Below are positions 17,030 through 25,920 of a stretch of 64,000 nt of DNA, piece by piece. The stretch is from an uncultured Lachnospiraceae bacterium (GTDB lineage Bacteria > Bacillota > Clostridia > Lachnospirales > Lachnospiraceae). Positions within the stretch are counted from its first letter, which is position 1. The number at the start of each line of letters is the position of its first letter. The stretch is from NCBI GenBank assembly GCA_900316855.1, contig ONEK01000011.1, positions 1 through 64,000 of the forward strand, read 5' to 3'. Made by a program: the position numbers and the translations under genes. Below the pieces are notes generated by a model. It searched no databases, had not been told where the DNA came from, and worked only from the letters and a program-made list of their open reading frames with translations.

Positions 17030-17290
17030 TCAGGCCAGCTCCTCGTCCAGAAGCCTGCGGATGCCCTCCGCTGCCAGCTTCTCATCCGGCCCCTCGATCA
17101 CAACATGCAGGGTATCCCCCTTTCCTGCCTTCAGCGCCAGCATCCCCATCAGGGATCTGGCATTTAGGGAGATATCCTCATGACCGATCATGACGGAGCT
17201 GACATACCGCTCCGCCTCCCGCGAGATATCCGCCGCGGAATTCGCATCCAGACCTTCTTTTTCCCGGATTATAATATCAAAAGTCACCAT
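17030..17290 (-). CDS. HPr-like protein lacking the phosphorylatable histidine (Crh-like)
   Basis: An 86-residue protein of HPr size and fold. Normal HPr has His15 in GLHARPA, phosphorylated by enzyme I to drive PTS sugar uptake. Here the same place reads GLDANSA, with Asp15 and Asn17, so PTS phosphotransfer through this residue is not possible. The regulatory serine is kept: Ser46 in NARSLMGML, the target of HPr kinase in Bacillota. This is the pattern of Bacillus Crh, which has Gln15 and works with CcpA in catabolite repression. The gene leads a block with a CmpB-type membrane protein and an HD protein. A regulatory role is likely by analogy but not shown. Confidence 0.8.
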   Translation of the reverse strand: MVTFDIIIREKEGLDANSAADISREAERYVSSVMIGHEDISLNARSLMGMLALKAGKGDTLHVVIEGPDEKLAAEGIRRLLDEELA

Positions 17291-17322
17291 TTCCGGAAGC
17301 CTCCGTTTCCAGATTATACAGT

Positions 17323-19839
17323 TTACTGCTCATCCCTGTGTCTGCCCGTCAGCATCAGGGACAGAACCCGCGAAGCACTGCGTTCAAGTGACGCCGCATC
17401 CAGCTGCAGGTCACCTACTGCCAGCAGCGCATCCCGGATTTCGTCAATATCCGACATGGTACCCGGCATCACAAGATCATTGCCTGCGGCAATGCATTTG
17501 GCTGCGGACGACCCTCCCATGTGATTCGTGGTCGTCCAGTCTGTCATCACAACTCCGTCAAAGCCCCATTCCGAGCGGAGCACGCGCGTGCACAGGTCGC
17601 TGCTGTTGGCAGTGTGGACACCGTTGATCTTGTTATACGACGTCATGATGCAGTGCGGGAAGGCTGTCTTCACCGCAATTTCGAACCCCTTCAGATAAAT
17701 TTCCCGCAGCGTCCTCTCCGAGACGACCGAGTCCGCACTGCGGCGGTTCTCCTCCTGATTGTTGCAGGCAAAATGCTTGATTGCGACAGATCTCCAGGGC
17801 TTCTCCTGCACTCCGCGGGTTATGGCGGCTGCCATCAGGCCGGACAGGAGCGGATCCTCGGAATAATATTCAAAGTTTCGTCCGCACAGCGGATTCCTGT
17901 GGATGTTCATACCCGGAGCGAGCCAGATCCCGATTCCGAATTCATCCATCTCCGTACCGATTCTGCGGCCGGCCTGTGTCATAAGATCCGTGTCCCAGGT
18001 CTGCGCAAGGAGTGTCCCAACCGGAAGCGCAGTGGCAAACTGGTAATGCAGCTCATCTGTGCGGTGTGGAAACGTATCGCCGAACAGCCGGTTCTCCAGC
18101 TCCTGCACCCGGGTCAGCGGCTCGATGTCCTCCGTATCCGGATTCACTTCGTAGCACTGGCGAAGTCGCAGCCCCGCAGGTCCATCGGCCATGATGACCG
18201 GCGGGATACCGATCGCCGCAAGAAGATTTGTCGTCTCTCCTCCCGCACCGGGAACATGACGGCCGGCACTTCCGACCATGGCAGGATCCGTCTGCGGCTC
18301 CCCGCAGACGAGATGAACCTTCTGGGTATTCGTGAGCTTATTGAGGATAACCGCCGCTTCCTTCTCCTGATTCTGGGCGTGGAAGGCGTGATAACCGGTG
18401 AACGACAGGCCGTCAATCGGCAGGAACGCAGCGCCGTCCTCTTTCGCCTTGTCCAGGTAATACTGTCTGCGGCGCTGCGCATTGTCATCATCCGGCATCA
18501 GCTCCCTGAGCGCGTCCTGCAGCGGACAGACCGGGGTCAGCTTCTGCAGCCATTCCGTTGCACGCAGCTGCAGTACAGCCGCTGTATGCACATGGCGCGA
18601 GGAATCGCCTACGAGAATGGAGTAATCCCCGGCATCCAGAAAATACGCGGATCTTCCCGTATGATAACTCGAAAGCAGCGTCAGCGGAAACGTCAGGCTG
18701 ATCTGCACACTCTCTCCGGCAGGAATGGAGCAGGTCCTTGCAAAGGCAACAAGCCTTCTGTCTTCCTTTCTGCGGATTCCGTCCGGACAGGCTGCATAGA
18801 CCTGTACCACTTCACTTCCTTCCCTCTTTCCGGTATTCGTGACTGTAGTATCAAGCGTCACCACTCCGTTCGCCGCGCGGCATCCGTTCACCCGGATTTC
18901 GAAGCGGGTGTAGGACAGCCCATAGCCGAAGGGATAGCGCGGTTTCATGCCGAAGCGGTCAAAATACCGATAGCCCACGTAGATTCCTTCCTCGTACTTC
19001 TCCTGATACACATTGCCGTCATTGCCTGAGAAGGTCGCAGATGTCGGATAGTCCTCGTAATGAACTGCCCAGGTATCCGTGAGGCGCCCGGAAGGATTGA
19101 CTCTTCCGCTGATCAGGTCCGCAAGCGCATGGCCGCCCTCCTGTCCCGCGAGGGACATCAGAATCAGGCCATTCACCGGAATCCTGTCCAGAAAGGACAG
19201 ATCCATGACACCGCCCACATTCAGAACGACAATCACATGACGATAGGCAGCGGTGACATCCTGCAGAAGCCTCTCCTCCGTTTCCGAGAGGTAATAATCC
19301 CCGCGCACTGCCTTCCGGTCCGCGCCCTCCCCGGAGATACGGCTGATGACAACAATGGCTGCTGCATTCTCCCTGTCTTCCTCCGGAATATCAGCAGCTG
19401 TGACCGGTGCGCCCTCCGGCATTTCCATCGGGTGGGACGCGTGCGCGCGGTAAAGGGAATCAAACGTCATTTCCCCGTTCTCACCCATAACAGATGCAAG
19501 GCTGAGGATCTGATCCTTCCATTCCTTCTTTGCCTTCTCCATCCGCGTCTCAAAGTCTCTCAGCCAGGCTTCGTCGGTAATGAAATAACCGGCGTCCCGA
19601 AGGCCCTGCACAATACTGACCGTATTGCGGTTATTCACGGAGCCGGAGCCCGTTCCGCCCTTTACCGTCCGCAGCGCACCGCCTCCGTACAGTGCAACAG
19701 GTGTGTCAGGTGCAAGCGGAAGGATTCCGTCGTTTTCGAGCAGTACCATTCCCTCCGCAGCGGCCTGTCTTGCGAACAGTGCATTGCTGCGCTCCCTCTG
19801 CGTAATTTCACGGGATGTTGAACCCGGAAAGTTTTTCAT
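17323..19839 (-). CDS. GH3 beta-glycosidase with permuted domain order
   Basis: An 838-residue cytoplasmic glycoside hydrolase family 3 protein, likely a beta-glucosidase acting on imported oligosaccharides. The domain order is unusual. The alpha/beta sandwich domain comes first (about 15-290, starting with the AAAEGMVLLENDGILPL motif), then a fibronectin-III-like domain (about 310-430), and last the TIM barrel (about 490-830). The nucleophile aspartate is in GVVMTDW near the end, with KHFACNNQE and the RNFEYYSEDP loop before it. The same swapped order is known for beta-glucosidases of Ruminococcus albus and Butyrivibrio fibrisolvens. The start at 19839 follows GGAGG. There is no signal peptide. 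Xylosidase activity is an alternative. Confidence 0.88.
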   Translation of the reverse strand: MKNFPGSTSREITQRERSNALFARQAAAEGMVLLENDGILPLAPDTPVALYGGGALRTVKGGTGSGSVNNRNTVSIVQGLRDAGYFITDEAWLRDFETRMEKAKKEWKDQILSLASVMGENGEMTFDSLYRAHASHPMEMPEGAPVTAADIPEEDRENAAAIVVISRISGEGADRKAVRGDYYLSETEERLLQDVTAAYRHVIVVLNVGGVMDLSFLDRIPVNGLILMSLAGQEGGHALADLISGRVNPSGRLTDTWAVHYEDYPTSATFSGNDGNVYQEKYEEGIYVGYRYFDRFGMKPRYPFGYGLSYTRFEIRVNGCRAANGVVTLDTTVTNTGKREGSEVVQVYAACPDGIRRKEDRRLVAFARTCSIPAGESVQISLTFPLTLLSSYHTGRSAYFLDAGDYSILVGDSSRHVHTAAVLQLRATEWLQKLTPVCPLQDALRELMPDDDNAQRRRQYYLDKAKEDGAAFLPIDGLSFTGYHAFHAQNQEKEAAVILNKLTNTQKVHLVCGEPQTDPAMVGSAGRHVPGAGGETTNLLAAIGIPPVIMADGPAGLRLRQCYEVNPDTEDIEPLTRVQELENRLFGDTFPHRTDELHYQFATALPVGTLLAQTWDTDLMTQAGRRIGTEMDEFGIGIWLAPGMNIHRNPLCGRNFEYYSEDPLLSGLMAAAITRGVQEKPWRSVAIKHFACNNQEENRRSADSVVSERTLREIYLKGFEIAVKTAFPHCIMTSYNKINGVHTANSSDLCTRVLRSEWGFDGVVMTDWTTTNHMGGSSAAKCIAAGNDLVMPGTMSDIDEIRDALLAVGDLQLDAASLERSASRVLSLMLTGRHRDEQ

Positions 19840-19879
19840 TGAATTCCTCCAGCCGGCAGGGACATCTGCCCTTCCGGCA

Positions 19880-20431
19880 TTACAGTCTTTCATCAAACAG
19901 GTACAGACCATGCACCGGTATTCTGGAACGGATGAAATCAGACAGATCCCATCCTGCCGCCGACGCTCCTGTCAGATTGCCGCGGAGCATCTGCTGATGA
20001 TCGTTTCCCTGCAGGATGCGCAGTGTCCAGGTCCCGCAGTCCTTCTGCGGCTGCCAGGTTTGAGCGGCGCGCCCGTAATTCCAGACATCCAGCATCCGGA
20101 ATATTTCCTTCACGGCAACGGGCGAAACCGCCGTATCCAGCATGCGGCCGATTCCTCCGCGCCTATGGCCTTTATTCCAGGTATAGGAGCGAAGCGATAC
20201 CTCCCCCTGCCTTGTGATGACCAGCTTCTGCCGCACCTCATCCTCCGGAAGAAATTCTGCGCCCGGATACTCCCTGTCACATTCAAGGGACACTGCCCTT
20301 GCACCCTCCACGGAGGTGTTTTCCGCAATTTCCGGTGCCAGATCCTGTTCGAAGCGGTCCATCAGCTCTTCTATGGAACCCTTCTGCGGCTGTTGTCTGC
20401 CGCGGGTAAATGCAAATATATCCGTCTTCAT
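19880..20431 (-). CDS. Hypothetical protein coupled to a phospholipase C-like gene
   Basis: A 183-residue soluble protein of unknown function. It has an acidic middle (CDREYPGAEFLPEDEVRQ), then predicted strands with basic and aromatic residues (WNKGHRRGGIGRMLD, FRMLDVWNYGRAAQTW). No export signal. Its ATG overlaps the stop of the upstream gene in an ATGA arrangement, so the two are probably translated together. The GH3 start lies 41 bases downstream, suggesting one operon. I found no motif that names it. Confidence 0.6.
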   Translation of the reverse strand: MKTDIFAFTRGRQQPQKGSIEELMDRFEQDLAPEIAENTSVEGARAVSLECDREYPGAEFLPEDEVRQKLVITRQGEVSLRSYTWNKGHRRGGIGRMLDTAVSPVAVKEIFRMLDVWNYGRAAQTWQPQKDCGTWTLRILQGNDHQQMLRGNLTGASAAGWDLSDFIRSRIPVHGLYLFDERL

Positions 20432-21255
20432 GTGTTCTGTCCCGACTTTCCGGGACCCCCGGAGGGCTTGCCGCCTTCAAACGTAAAGTCATACTGCGGG
20501 TCACGCAGACTGGCCGGGAATTCCCGGATCAGCCGGACCGCGACAGGCACCGCTTCCGTCATCAGCTGCTGCAGGAAGGCATCGCTCTCCGCACAGTCCG
20601 GATCCGCGTGATCCGCAATGATATGGCCCCGCAAAGACTCGTACTGTCCGATCATCTTCAGCCCGAGGTAAAGGGCATGGCGCTTCCGGTTCCCGGGGCA
20701 GTACAGGATATGATGGAAGAACGCAAAACGGCGGATCGTCTGCGTCAGGATTTTCCGGTTTTCCCTCGTATAGAAATGCGCCGTGACCTCACCGGCGCGA
20801 TCGGACGGATGGAAGGAGCGGACGAGGTCCTCCTTCACAGGATCCCTTCCCCGGGCCTCAATCAGGCTGCGGTCGAAGTCGCCTTCTATGACCGCGTGAG
20901 GGACTCCGTGCAGCTTCCCGTACTCATTGATATAGCCATGACACATCGAATCCAGAACGAAATGGCACACCACCCCATCCAGATAGGCAAGGCCCGCTGC
21001 CCGGGTCTCTCCCTCCTGCTGCCGCAGAGCATCCGCTGCCTCTGTGAAAAACTCCCTGCCTGTCAGCTGATGCAGACGGTTTCCCTCTTCCGACACCGGG
21101 TTCCTCTTCAGCGGATTGTAGTAAAACAGCAGGTCCGGCCCCTGCAGGCCGATCTCAAACAGGTCCTGTTCGGGCAGAAGCCTGTTTTGGATCTCCTCCG
21201 GGAGCTGCCCGCGGACCAGAGCTCCGAAATATCCATGTGCGTAGGTTGACGGCAT
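20428..21255 (-). CDS. Zinc-dependent phospholipase C-like protein
   Basis: A 275-residue protein of the PF00882 type. The N-terminal STYAHGYFG places a histidine close to the N-terminus, as in zinc-dependent phospholipase C; later come a GPDLLFYYNP motif with Asp, an AYLDGVVCHFVLDSMCHGY segment with zinc-ligand-like His and Asp, and further His residues in FAFFHHILYC. Unlike alpha-toxin-type enzymes it has no signal peptide, so it may act inside the cell or on non-lipid substrates. The start at 21255 has GGAGGG seven bases upstream. It heads a small operon with the 183-residue protein and possibly the GH3 gene. Confidence 0.75.
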   Translation of the reverse strand: MPSTYAHGYFGALVRGQLPEEIQNRLLPEQDLFEIGLQGPDLLFYYNPLKRNPVSEEGNRLHQLTGREFFTEAADALRQQEGETRAAGLAYLDGVVCHFVLDSMCHGYINEYGKLHGVPHAVIEGDFDRSLIEARGRDPVKEDLVRSFHPSDRAGEVTAHFYTRENRKILTQTIRRFAFFHHILYCPGNRKRHALYLGLKMIGQYESLRGHIIADHADPDCAESDAFLQQLMTEAVPVAVRLIREFPASLRDPQYDFTFEGGKPSGGPGKSGQNT

Positions 21256-21354
21256 GCAGTTTCCCTCCGGTCTGTCCCTTCTATTGTACACTATCGCGGC
21301 GCTTCCATCCCGCATGCTTTTCAGGTTCGCTGTCTGCAGCCGACTATACAAAAT

Positions 21355-21380
21355 CCCGGCAGGACTTTCATCCTGCCGGG
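21355..21380 (-). terminator. Terminator of the uxuA-uxuB transcript
   Basis: On the minus strand CCCGGCAGGA and TCCTGCCGGG form a perfect 10-bp stem with a 6-base loop, followed by ATTTT. It lies 22 bases after the uxuB stop. Confidence 0.8.
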
Positions 21381-21401
21381 CATTATTCCGATGGTTTTCA
21401 T

Positions 21402-23027
21402 TCAGCTGTTCACAGCGCGGTGAATTGTGTCACGGACAGCGCCGGGCCCTGCCAGCTCCTGTGCGAAATAAGCAATCACCTGATCCGCGAGTCCGACCTC
21501 TTCCAGATCGACACCGAAAATCTGCACATTCCTTAACAGAGGCAGCACCTTTGCACGGATCTCTTCCTGAGGCGGCACCGTACCGGGCCTGAAGCTGCTG
21601 ACGTATGTCCTCGCTGTCTCAAGGAGCGGATCCGGAGATGGCTCGAACGTCCTGCCCGCATCATCCACCGCCATGAGGTAGCGGAGCCACCCTGCCTGCA
21701 CCAGCGGAATCATGTGCAGATCCTTTACCTCCAGCTTCGGATCCGCGGCGTAGGATTTAATCGTCTCTCCGTACCGGATGGCGAGCTTCTGGGAGGTATC
21801 GGTGGCAATCCTCTGCGGCGTATCAGGCATAAACGGATTCGGTACACGCACCTGCAGAACCGTATCGATAAACTCCTTCGGATCCAGTACACCGGGATTT
21901 ACAACAACCGGAAGACCCTCCCGGTATCCCAGCCGGTTCACCAGTGCTGTCAGATCCTCGTCCTTCATTTCCGCCGAGATCTTTGTGTAGCCGAGAAGAC
22001 ATCCGTAAACCGCAAGCGCGGTATGCAGGGGGTTCAGGCACGTCGTCACCTTCATCCGCTCCACCTTATTCACGGTTTCGCGGTCTGTGAAAATGACCCC
22101 GGCCTTCTCCAGCGAAGGCCTTCCATTCGGGAAGCTGTCCTCAATGACCAGATATTCCGTTTCCTCAGAATTGACGAAGGGGGCAACCCAGGTCTTTTTC
22201 GATGTCACAACGGGATCAAGATCCTCAAGCCCGTCTTTTCTCAGAATCTCTTCCACGGAAGGATCCGGACGGGGTGTGATCTTATCAATCATGGACCAGG
22301 GGAATGAAACCTCCTCCGGATTCTTCAGGTATTCCGAAAAGGCCGGCTCTGCCTTTCCGTTCTGAATCCAGTGATCCGCGTAGGCCATGACCGCATTGAA
22401 CAGCTTCTCCCCGTTGTGGGAACAGTTATCCGTCGAAACCATGGCGACCGGTCTGCGGCCTGCAAGGTATCTCTCATAAAGGAGTGCCGCAACCTTGCCG
22501 ATATAGCTCTGCGGCTGCTGCGGACCTGCCGCAAAGTCAGCCGTTACCGCAGGCAGCTCCTCACCCTTCCCGTTCACAAGACTGTAGCCCTTCTCCGTCA
22601 CGGTGAACGTACACAGCTGCAGGGAATCCGAGCGGAAGATTTCCTTCAGCCGCGAAAACTCCTTTTCATTTCCGGAATCCAGTATTGTGGACTCCCCGAT
22701 GGAGCCGATGACGGATTTCTGAACACTGCCGTCCGCCTTCAGCGTCACAAGGACTGACAGGTCATCGTGCGGCCTGTACTGTTTTTCAATAATTTCGTAG
22801 TCAAATCCTTCACAGACGGTAATTCCCGTTTCCGCGTCCCCGGACTCCAGAAGATGCTGTGCCAGATTCGCCTGAAAGGCACGGAAAATATTGCCCGCCC
22901 CGAAGTGTACCCATACCGGGTGCTCCCTTGTTGCCCGGACCATGGCGGCACGGTCGTACTGCGGCAGGTGATAGCCTTTCCGGGTCCATTCCTCTTTGTT
23001 TTTAATTCCTTCCTCTGAAAGTCTCAT
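21402..23027 (-). CDS. uxuB: D-mannonate oxidoreductase / fructuronate reductase (mannitol dehydrogenase family)
   Basis: A 541-residue NAD-dependent polyol dehydrogenase. UxuB reduces D-fructuronate to D-mannonate in glucuronate breakdown. The N-terminal Rossmann domain shows the WVHFGAGNIFRAFQANLA motif. The centre has VSTDNCSHNGE, a family-type active-site stretch, and VERMKVTTCLNPLHTALAVYG with the catalytic Lys and downstream His. The start at 23027 follows GGGG with moderate spacing. Its direct neighbour upstream is uxuA, whose substrate is this enzyme's product, which supports fructuronate reductase over the closely related tagaturonate reductase or mannitol dehydrogenase. Confidence 0.88.
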   Translation of the reverse strand: MRLSEEGIKNKEEWTRKGYHLPQYDRAAMVRATREHPVWVHFGAGNIFRAFQANLAQHLLESGDAETGITVCEGFDYEIIEKQYRPHDDLSVLVTLKADGSVQKSVIGSIGESTILDSGNEKEFSRLKEIFRSDSLQLCTFTVTEKGYSLVNGKGEELPAVTADFAAGPQQPQSYIGKVAALLYERYLAGRRPVAMVSTDNCSHNGEKLFNAVMAYADHWIQNGKAEPAFSEYLKNPEEVSFPWSMIDKITPRPDPSVEEILRKDGLEDLDPVVTSKKTWVAPFVNSEETEYLVIEDSFPNGRPSLEKAGVIFTDRETVNKVERMKVTTCLNPLHTALAVYGCLLGYTKISAEMKDEDLTALVNRLGYREGLPVVVNPGVLDPKEFIDTVLQVRVPNPFMPDTPQRIATDTSQKLAIRYGETIKSYAADPKLEVKDLHMIPLVQAGWLRYLMAVDDAGRTFEPSPDPLLETARTYVSSFRPGTVPPQEEIRAKVLPLLRNVQIFGVDLEEVGLADQVIAYFAQELAGPGAVRDTIHRAVNS

Positions 23028-23044
23028 AACATATCCCCACTTTT

Positions 23045-24121
23045 TCAGCAGGCACTCTTGTGTGCCTTGTCGATCGCTTCCCACAGGCCGCAGATATAAG
23101 CGGCTCCGAGCGCCCTGTCATAAAGACCATAGCCCGGCATGGCAACCTCATCCCAGATCATACGTCCGTGATCCGGCCGGATCGGTCCCGTAAAGCCGGT
23201 CTCATAAAGCGCCCTGACAATTTCATACATATCAAACGTACCGTCTGAAGACAGATGCGCCGCCTCCTCGAAATTCGTCGGGCTGTTGAACTTCAGGTTG
23301 CGGACATGGGCAAAGTGAATGCGGCCGGGAATGGAACGGATGATGCCCGGGAGGTCATTTTTCAGGTTCGTGCCAAGGGAACCTGTGCAGAGCGTAATGC
23401 CGTTGTGCGGATTATCCACTTCCTTCAGCATCCTCTCAATGTTTTCCCTGCAGGTGATGATGCGGGGAAGTCCGAAGACGCTCCACGCAGGATCATCCGG
23501 ATGTATGGCCATATTGATGTTGTACTGATCACAGACCGGCATGATGGCCTTCAGGAAATAAACCAGGTTCCGGAACAGCTGCTCAGCATCAATATCCTGA
23601 TAGAGGCCGAACAGCTCTTTGATATGCGCCATCCGTTCCGGTTCCCAGCCCGGCATGACGGAGCCGTTCATATCCCCCTTAATGGAATCAAACATCTTCT
23701 CCGGGTCAATTGCATCAACTGCTTCCTGCGTGTAGGCCAGCACTGTCGAGCCGTCCGGCCTCCTCCGCGCCAGCTCTGTCCTGGTCCAGTCGAACACCGG
23801 CATGAAGTTGTAGCACACCATGTGGATGCCTTCCCTGCCCAGGTTCTCCAGGGATTTAATGTAGTTGTCGATATCCCTGTCGCGGTCCGCGGAGCCTGTT
23901 TTGATTGCGTCCGATACGTTCACAGACTCGATCCCGGAGATATGAAGCCCTGCTGCCTCAACCTCCTCCTTCAGTGCGTGAATCTCCTCCTGCGGCCACA
24001 GTTCGCCCGGCTGCTTGTCATACAGCATCGTGATGACGCCCGTGACATAAGCCGTCTGCCGGATCTGTTTCAGGGTAACGGTATCAAACTTCGATCCGTA
24101 CCAGCGCATTGTCATTTCCAT
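23045..24121 (-). CDS. uxuA: Mannonate dehydratase
   Basis: A 358-residue TIM-barrel enzyme that removes water from D-mannonate to give 2-keto-3-deoxy-D-gluconate. UxuA landmarks are MRWYGSKFDTVTL at the N-terminus, the HMVCYNFMPVFDWTRTEL stretch, NINMAIHPDDPAWSVFGLPRI with metal ligands, LCTGSLGTN, and the C-terminal IRPDHGRMIWDE. The start at 24121 has AAAGGAG nine bases upstream. It sits 17 bases before uxuB and downstream of the second DctP-like gene, within a hexuronate locus. Confidence 0.95.
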   Translation of the reverse strand: MEMTMRWYGSKFDTVTLKQIRQTAYVTGVITMLYDKQPGELWPQEEIHALKEEVEAAGLHISGIESVNVSDAIKTGSADRDRDIDNYIKSLENLGREGIHMVCYNFMPVFDWTRTELARRRPDGSTVLAYTQEAVDAIDPEKMFDSIKGDMNGSVMPGWEPERMAHIKELFGLYQDIDAEQLFRNLVYFLKAIMPVCDQYNINMAIHPDDPAWSVFGLPRIITCRENIERMLKEVDNPHNGITLCTGSLGTNLKNDLPGIIRSIPGRIHFAHVRNLKFNSPTNFEEAAHLSSDGTFDMYEIVRALYETGFTGPIRPDHGRMIWDEVAMPGYGLYDRALGAAYICGLWEAIDKAHKSAC

Positions 24122-24214
24122 GGAATGTAACTCCTTTCTTTATTTGTATTGTACGTTTATCTTTTTGACCCGGCGGACATATTTAACGCCTTCTGACAAG
24201 GACTGCGCCCGCCT

Positions 24215-25291
24215 TCACTGCACCCCTAGCGCTTCAATTCTGTGGATGAATTCCATATAGCCGCCGCAGTACTGTTCATACAGGGGCCGCACCGCGTCTT
24301 TGAATTTCTGTTTTTCCTCATCGGAAAGGCTGATTTCCCGGCACCCCTCGTCAAGGACCTTCTGTCGGGAGCTCTCTTCCGTCTCCTGCCACAGCTCTCT
24401 CTCAAGCACGGCAGATTCCTGCGCGCATTCCCGGATCATCTGCCGGTCCTGTGCGCTCAGCTGCTGCATGGTCTGCTCCGATGCCAGCTGCAGCTCCGGT
24501 GTCCGGCTGTGTTCATCCGCCAGAAAATACGGTGCTACCTTGTAGTGATCCATCGCCTCATAGGAGGACCAGTTATTCTCCGCTCCGTCAACCGTGCCGG
24601 TCTGCAGAGCATCATAAACATCCTCGTAATTGATCGGTACTGCCCCGGCCCCGAGTTCCTCGACCAGATCCTCCATCAGGGAGGACGGCTGTACGCGGAT
24701 TTTCAGTCCCTTCATGCCTTTGATACTGCTGACCGGCTTCCGGGTATAAAAGCTGCGCACACCGGCATCATACCAGGCAAGCGGAACAAGCCCCGACCCT
24801 GTGAAGCTGTTCATAACCTCCTGTCCGATTTCCCCGTCCAGTACCTTCCACATGTGACCCGGGCTCTGGTACAGATAGGGCATCATGAGAACTATGGTTT
24901 CTTCGCTGTAGTCCGTGATCGCGGCAAGGGAGGCGCGCACAAAATCAATCCCGCCGTACTGTACCTGCTGCACGGCGGAAGCCTCGTCTCCCAGCTGCGC
25001 ATTGGCGTAAACGCGGACACGGATCCTGCCCTGTGACTTTTCATTCACGAGCCGTGCAAACTCCCGCGCTCCCTGTGTGGTCGGATAATCCTCGTTCTGG
25101 TTCTCCGCATAGGTAAAGATATAGTCCGGTGTGACATTCTCATACCCTTCCGCAACCGGAGCGATCGCATCCTCCTCCATCAGCACGGCAACGGTTCCGG
25201 GCTTCGAACCGCAGGCGTCAAGGAACACCAGACTCCCGAGAAGGGCGATGAGTATTGTGATCATATAGCTTTTCCGGATCAGCTGCTTCAC
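24215..25291 (-). CDS. Second DctP-type TRAP substrate-binding lipoprotein
   Basis: A 358-residue extracytoplasmic solute-binding protein of the DctP type. A signal ending in FLDACGSK suggests a lipid anchor (Cys27). The conserved substrate-clamp features are ANAQLGDEASAVQQVQYGGID, GMKGLKIRVQPSSLM with the family arginine, and ALQTGTVDGAENNWSSY. The start is a GTG at 25291, three bases after the YcxB-like stop. There are no paired DctQ or DctM genes for it; the only permease set is upstream. It may use that permease, or serve as a ligand sensor or a second substrate adaptor. Context argues for a uronic acid or uronate oligomer ligand. Confidence 0.85.
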   Translation of the reverse strand: MKQLIRKSYMITILIALLGSLVFLDACGSKPGTVAVLMEEDAIAPVAEGYENVTPDYIFTYAENQNEDYPTTQGAREFARLVNEKSQGRIRVRVYANAQLGDEASAVQQVQYGGIDFVRASLAAITDYSEETIVLMMPYLYQSPGHMWKVLDGEIGQEVMNSFTGSGLVPLAWYDAGVRSFYTRKPVSSIKGMKGLKIRVQPSSLMEDLVEELGAGAVPINYEDVYDALQTGTVDGAENNWSSYEAMDHYKVAPYFLADEHSRTPELQLASEQTMQQLSAQDRQMIRECAQESAVLERELWQETEESSRQKVLDEGCREISLSDEEKQKFKDAVRPLYEQYCGGYMEFIHRIEALGVQ

Positions 25292-25293
25292 CT

Positions 25294-25809
25294 TTACTTC
25301 CTGTTCGTCCCGGCATTCCGGTCCGCATATTTCGAGTACTGCTGAATCTGTTCTGTCAGCGCGTTATACAGCTCGTCCTTCCCGCTTCCGAGAATCCGGT
25401 TTGTCAGAAGGTAGGCGTGCATTCCGTCCGGAATAACGAGCAGCATTGATCTGCGTTTCTTTACGGAATAGAAATCCCTCCACCTGATATGCTGGGAGTG
25501 TTTATACACATGGATCTTCATCCCGTCCTCATCAAATGTGAGTGTCGTATCCACGCGGATGGAAACCGCGTCCCTGATCGAAGCGAAATACGAAAACAGC
25601 GGCTGGAAGACGGGGAATATCAGCAGCATAACCACCATGATCAGGTGGCCGAGCCAGTTCGTTCCGGTCCACTTCGCCGCAATGAGCACAATGATGGCAA
25701 CCGTGAAAATCACATTCACCAGTGCCCTGGGACTGCTGTAGATATTGCCCATCCGATACAGGAAGTAATCACCGGGTGTGTTGCGAAAGGTATATTCGTA
25801 CTTTTTCAT
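25294..25809 (-). CDS. YcxB-like membrane protein
   Basis: A 171-residue protein with two adjacent membrane helices (about residues 28-46 and 52-70) and a C-terminal cytoplasmic domain of beta strands. The pattern LTFDEDGMKIHVYKHSQHIRWRDFYSVKK is typical of the YcxB (PF14317) fold, whose function is unknown. The start at 25809 follows GGAAGGAG. It is separated from the TRAP genes by a terminator and coupled closely to the second DctP gene. Confidence 0.72.
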   Translation of the reverse strand: MKKYEYTFRNTPGDYFLYRMGNIYSSPRALVNVIFTVAIIVLIAAKWTGTNWLGHLIMVVMLLIFPVFQPLFSYFASIRDAVSIRVDTTLTFDEDGMKIHVYKHSQHIRWRDFYSVKKRRSMLLVIPDGMHAYLLTNRILGSGKDELYNALTEQIQQYSKYADRNAGTNRK

Positions 25810-25845
25810 CAGTTCTCCTTCCTGTGATTCATTATAACAGGCCGG

Positions 25846-25884
25846 CGGAAAAAAATACGGCAGGCTCCTTTCGGAACCTGCCGT
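25846..25884 (-). terminator. Terminator after the TRAP transporter operon
   Basis: On the minus strand ACGGCAGG and CCTGCCGT close an AAAG-containing loop with an extra GTTCC/GGAGC-like inner stem, and TATTTTTTT follows directly. It lies 37 bases after the dctM stop: a textbook intrinsic terminator. Confidence 0.88.
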
Positions 25885-25920
25885 AAGTCAGCCTTTTCGG
25901 AGCTTTTGATGCTTTGTCTT

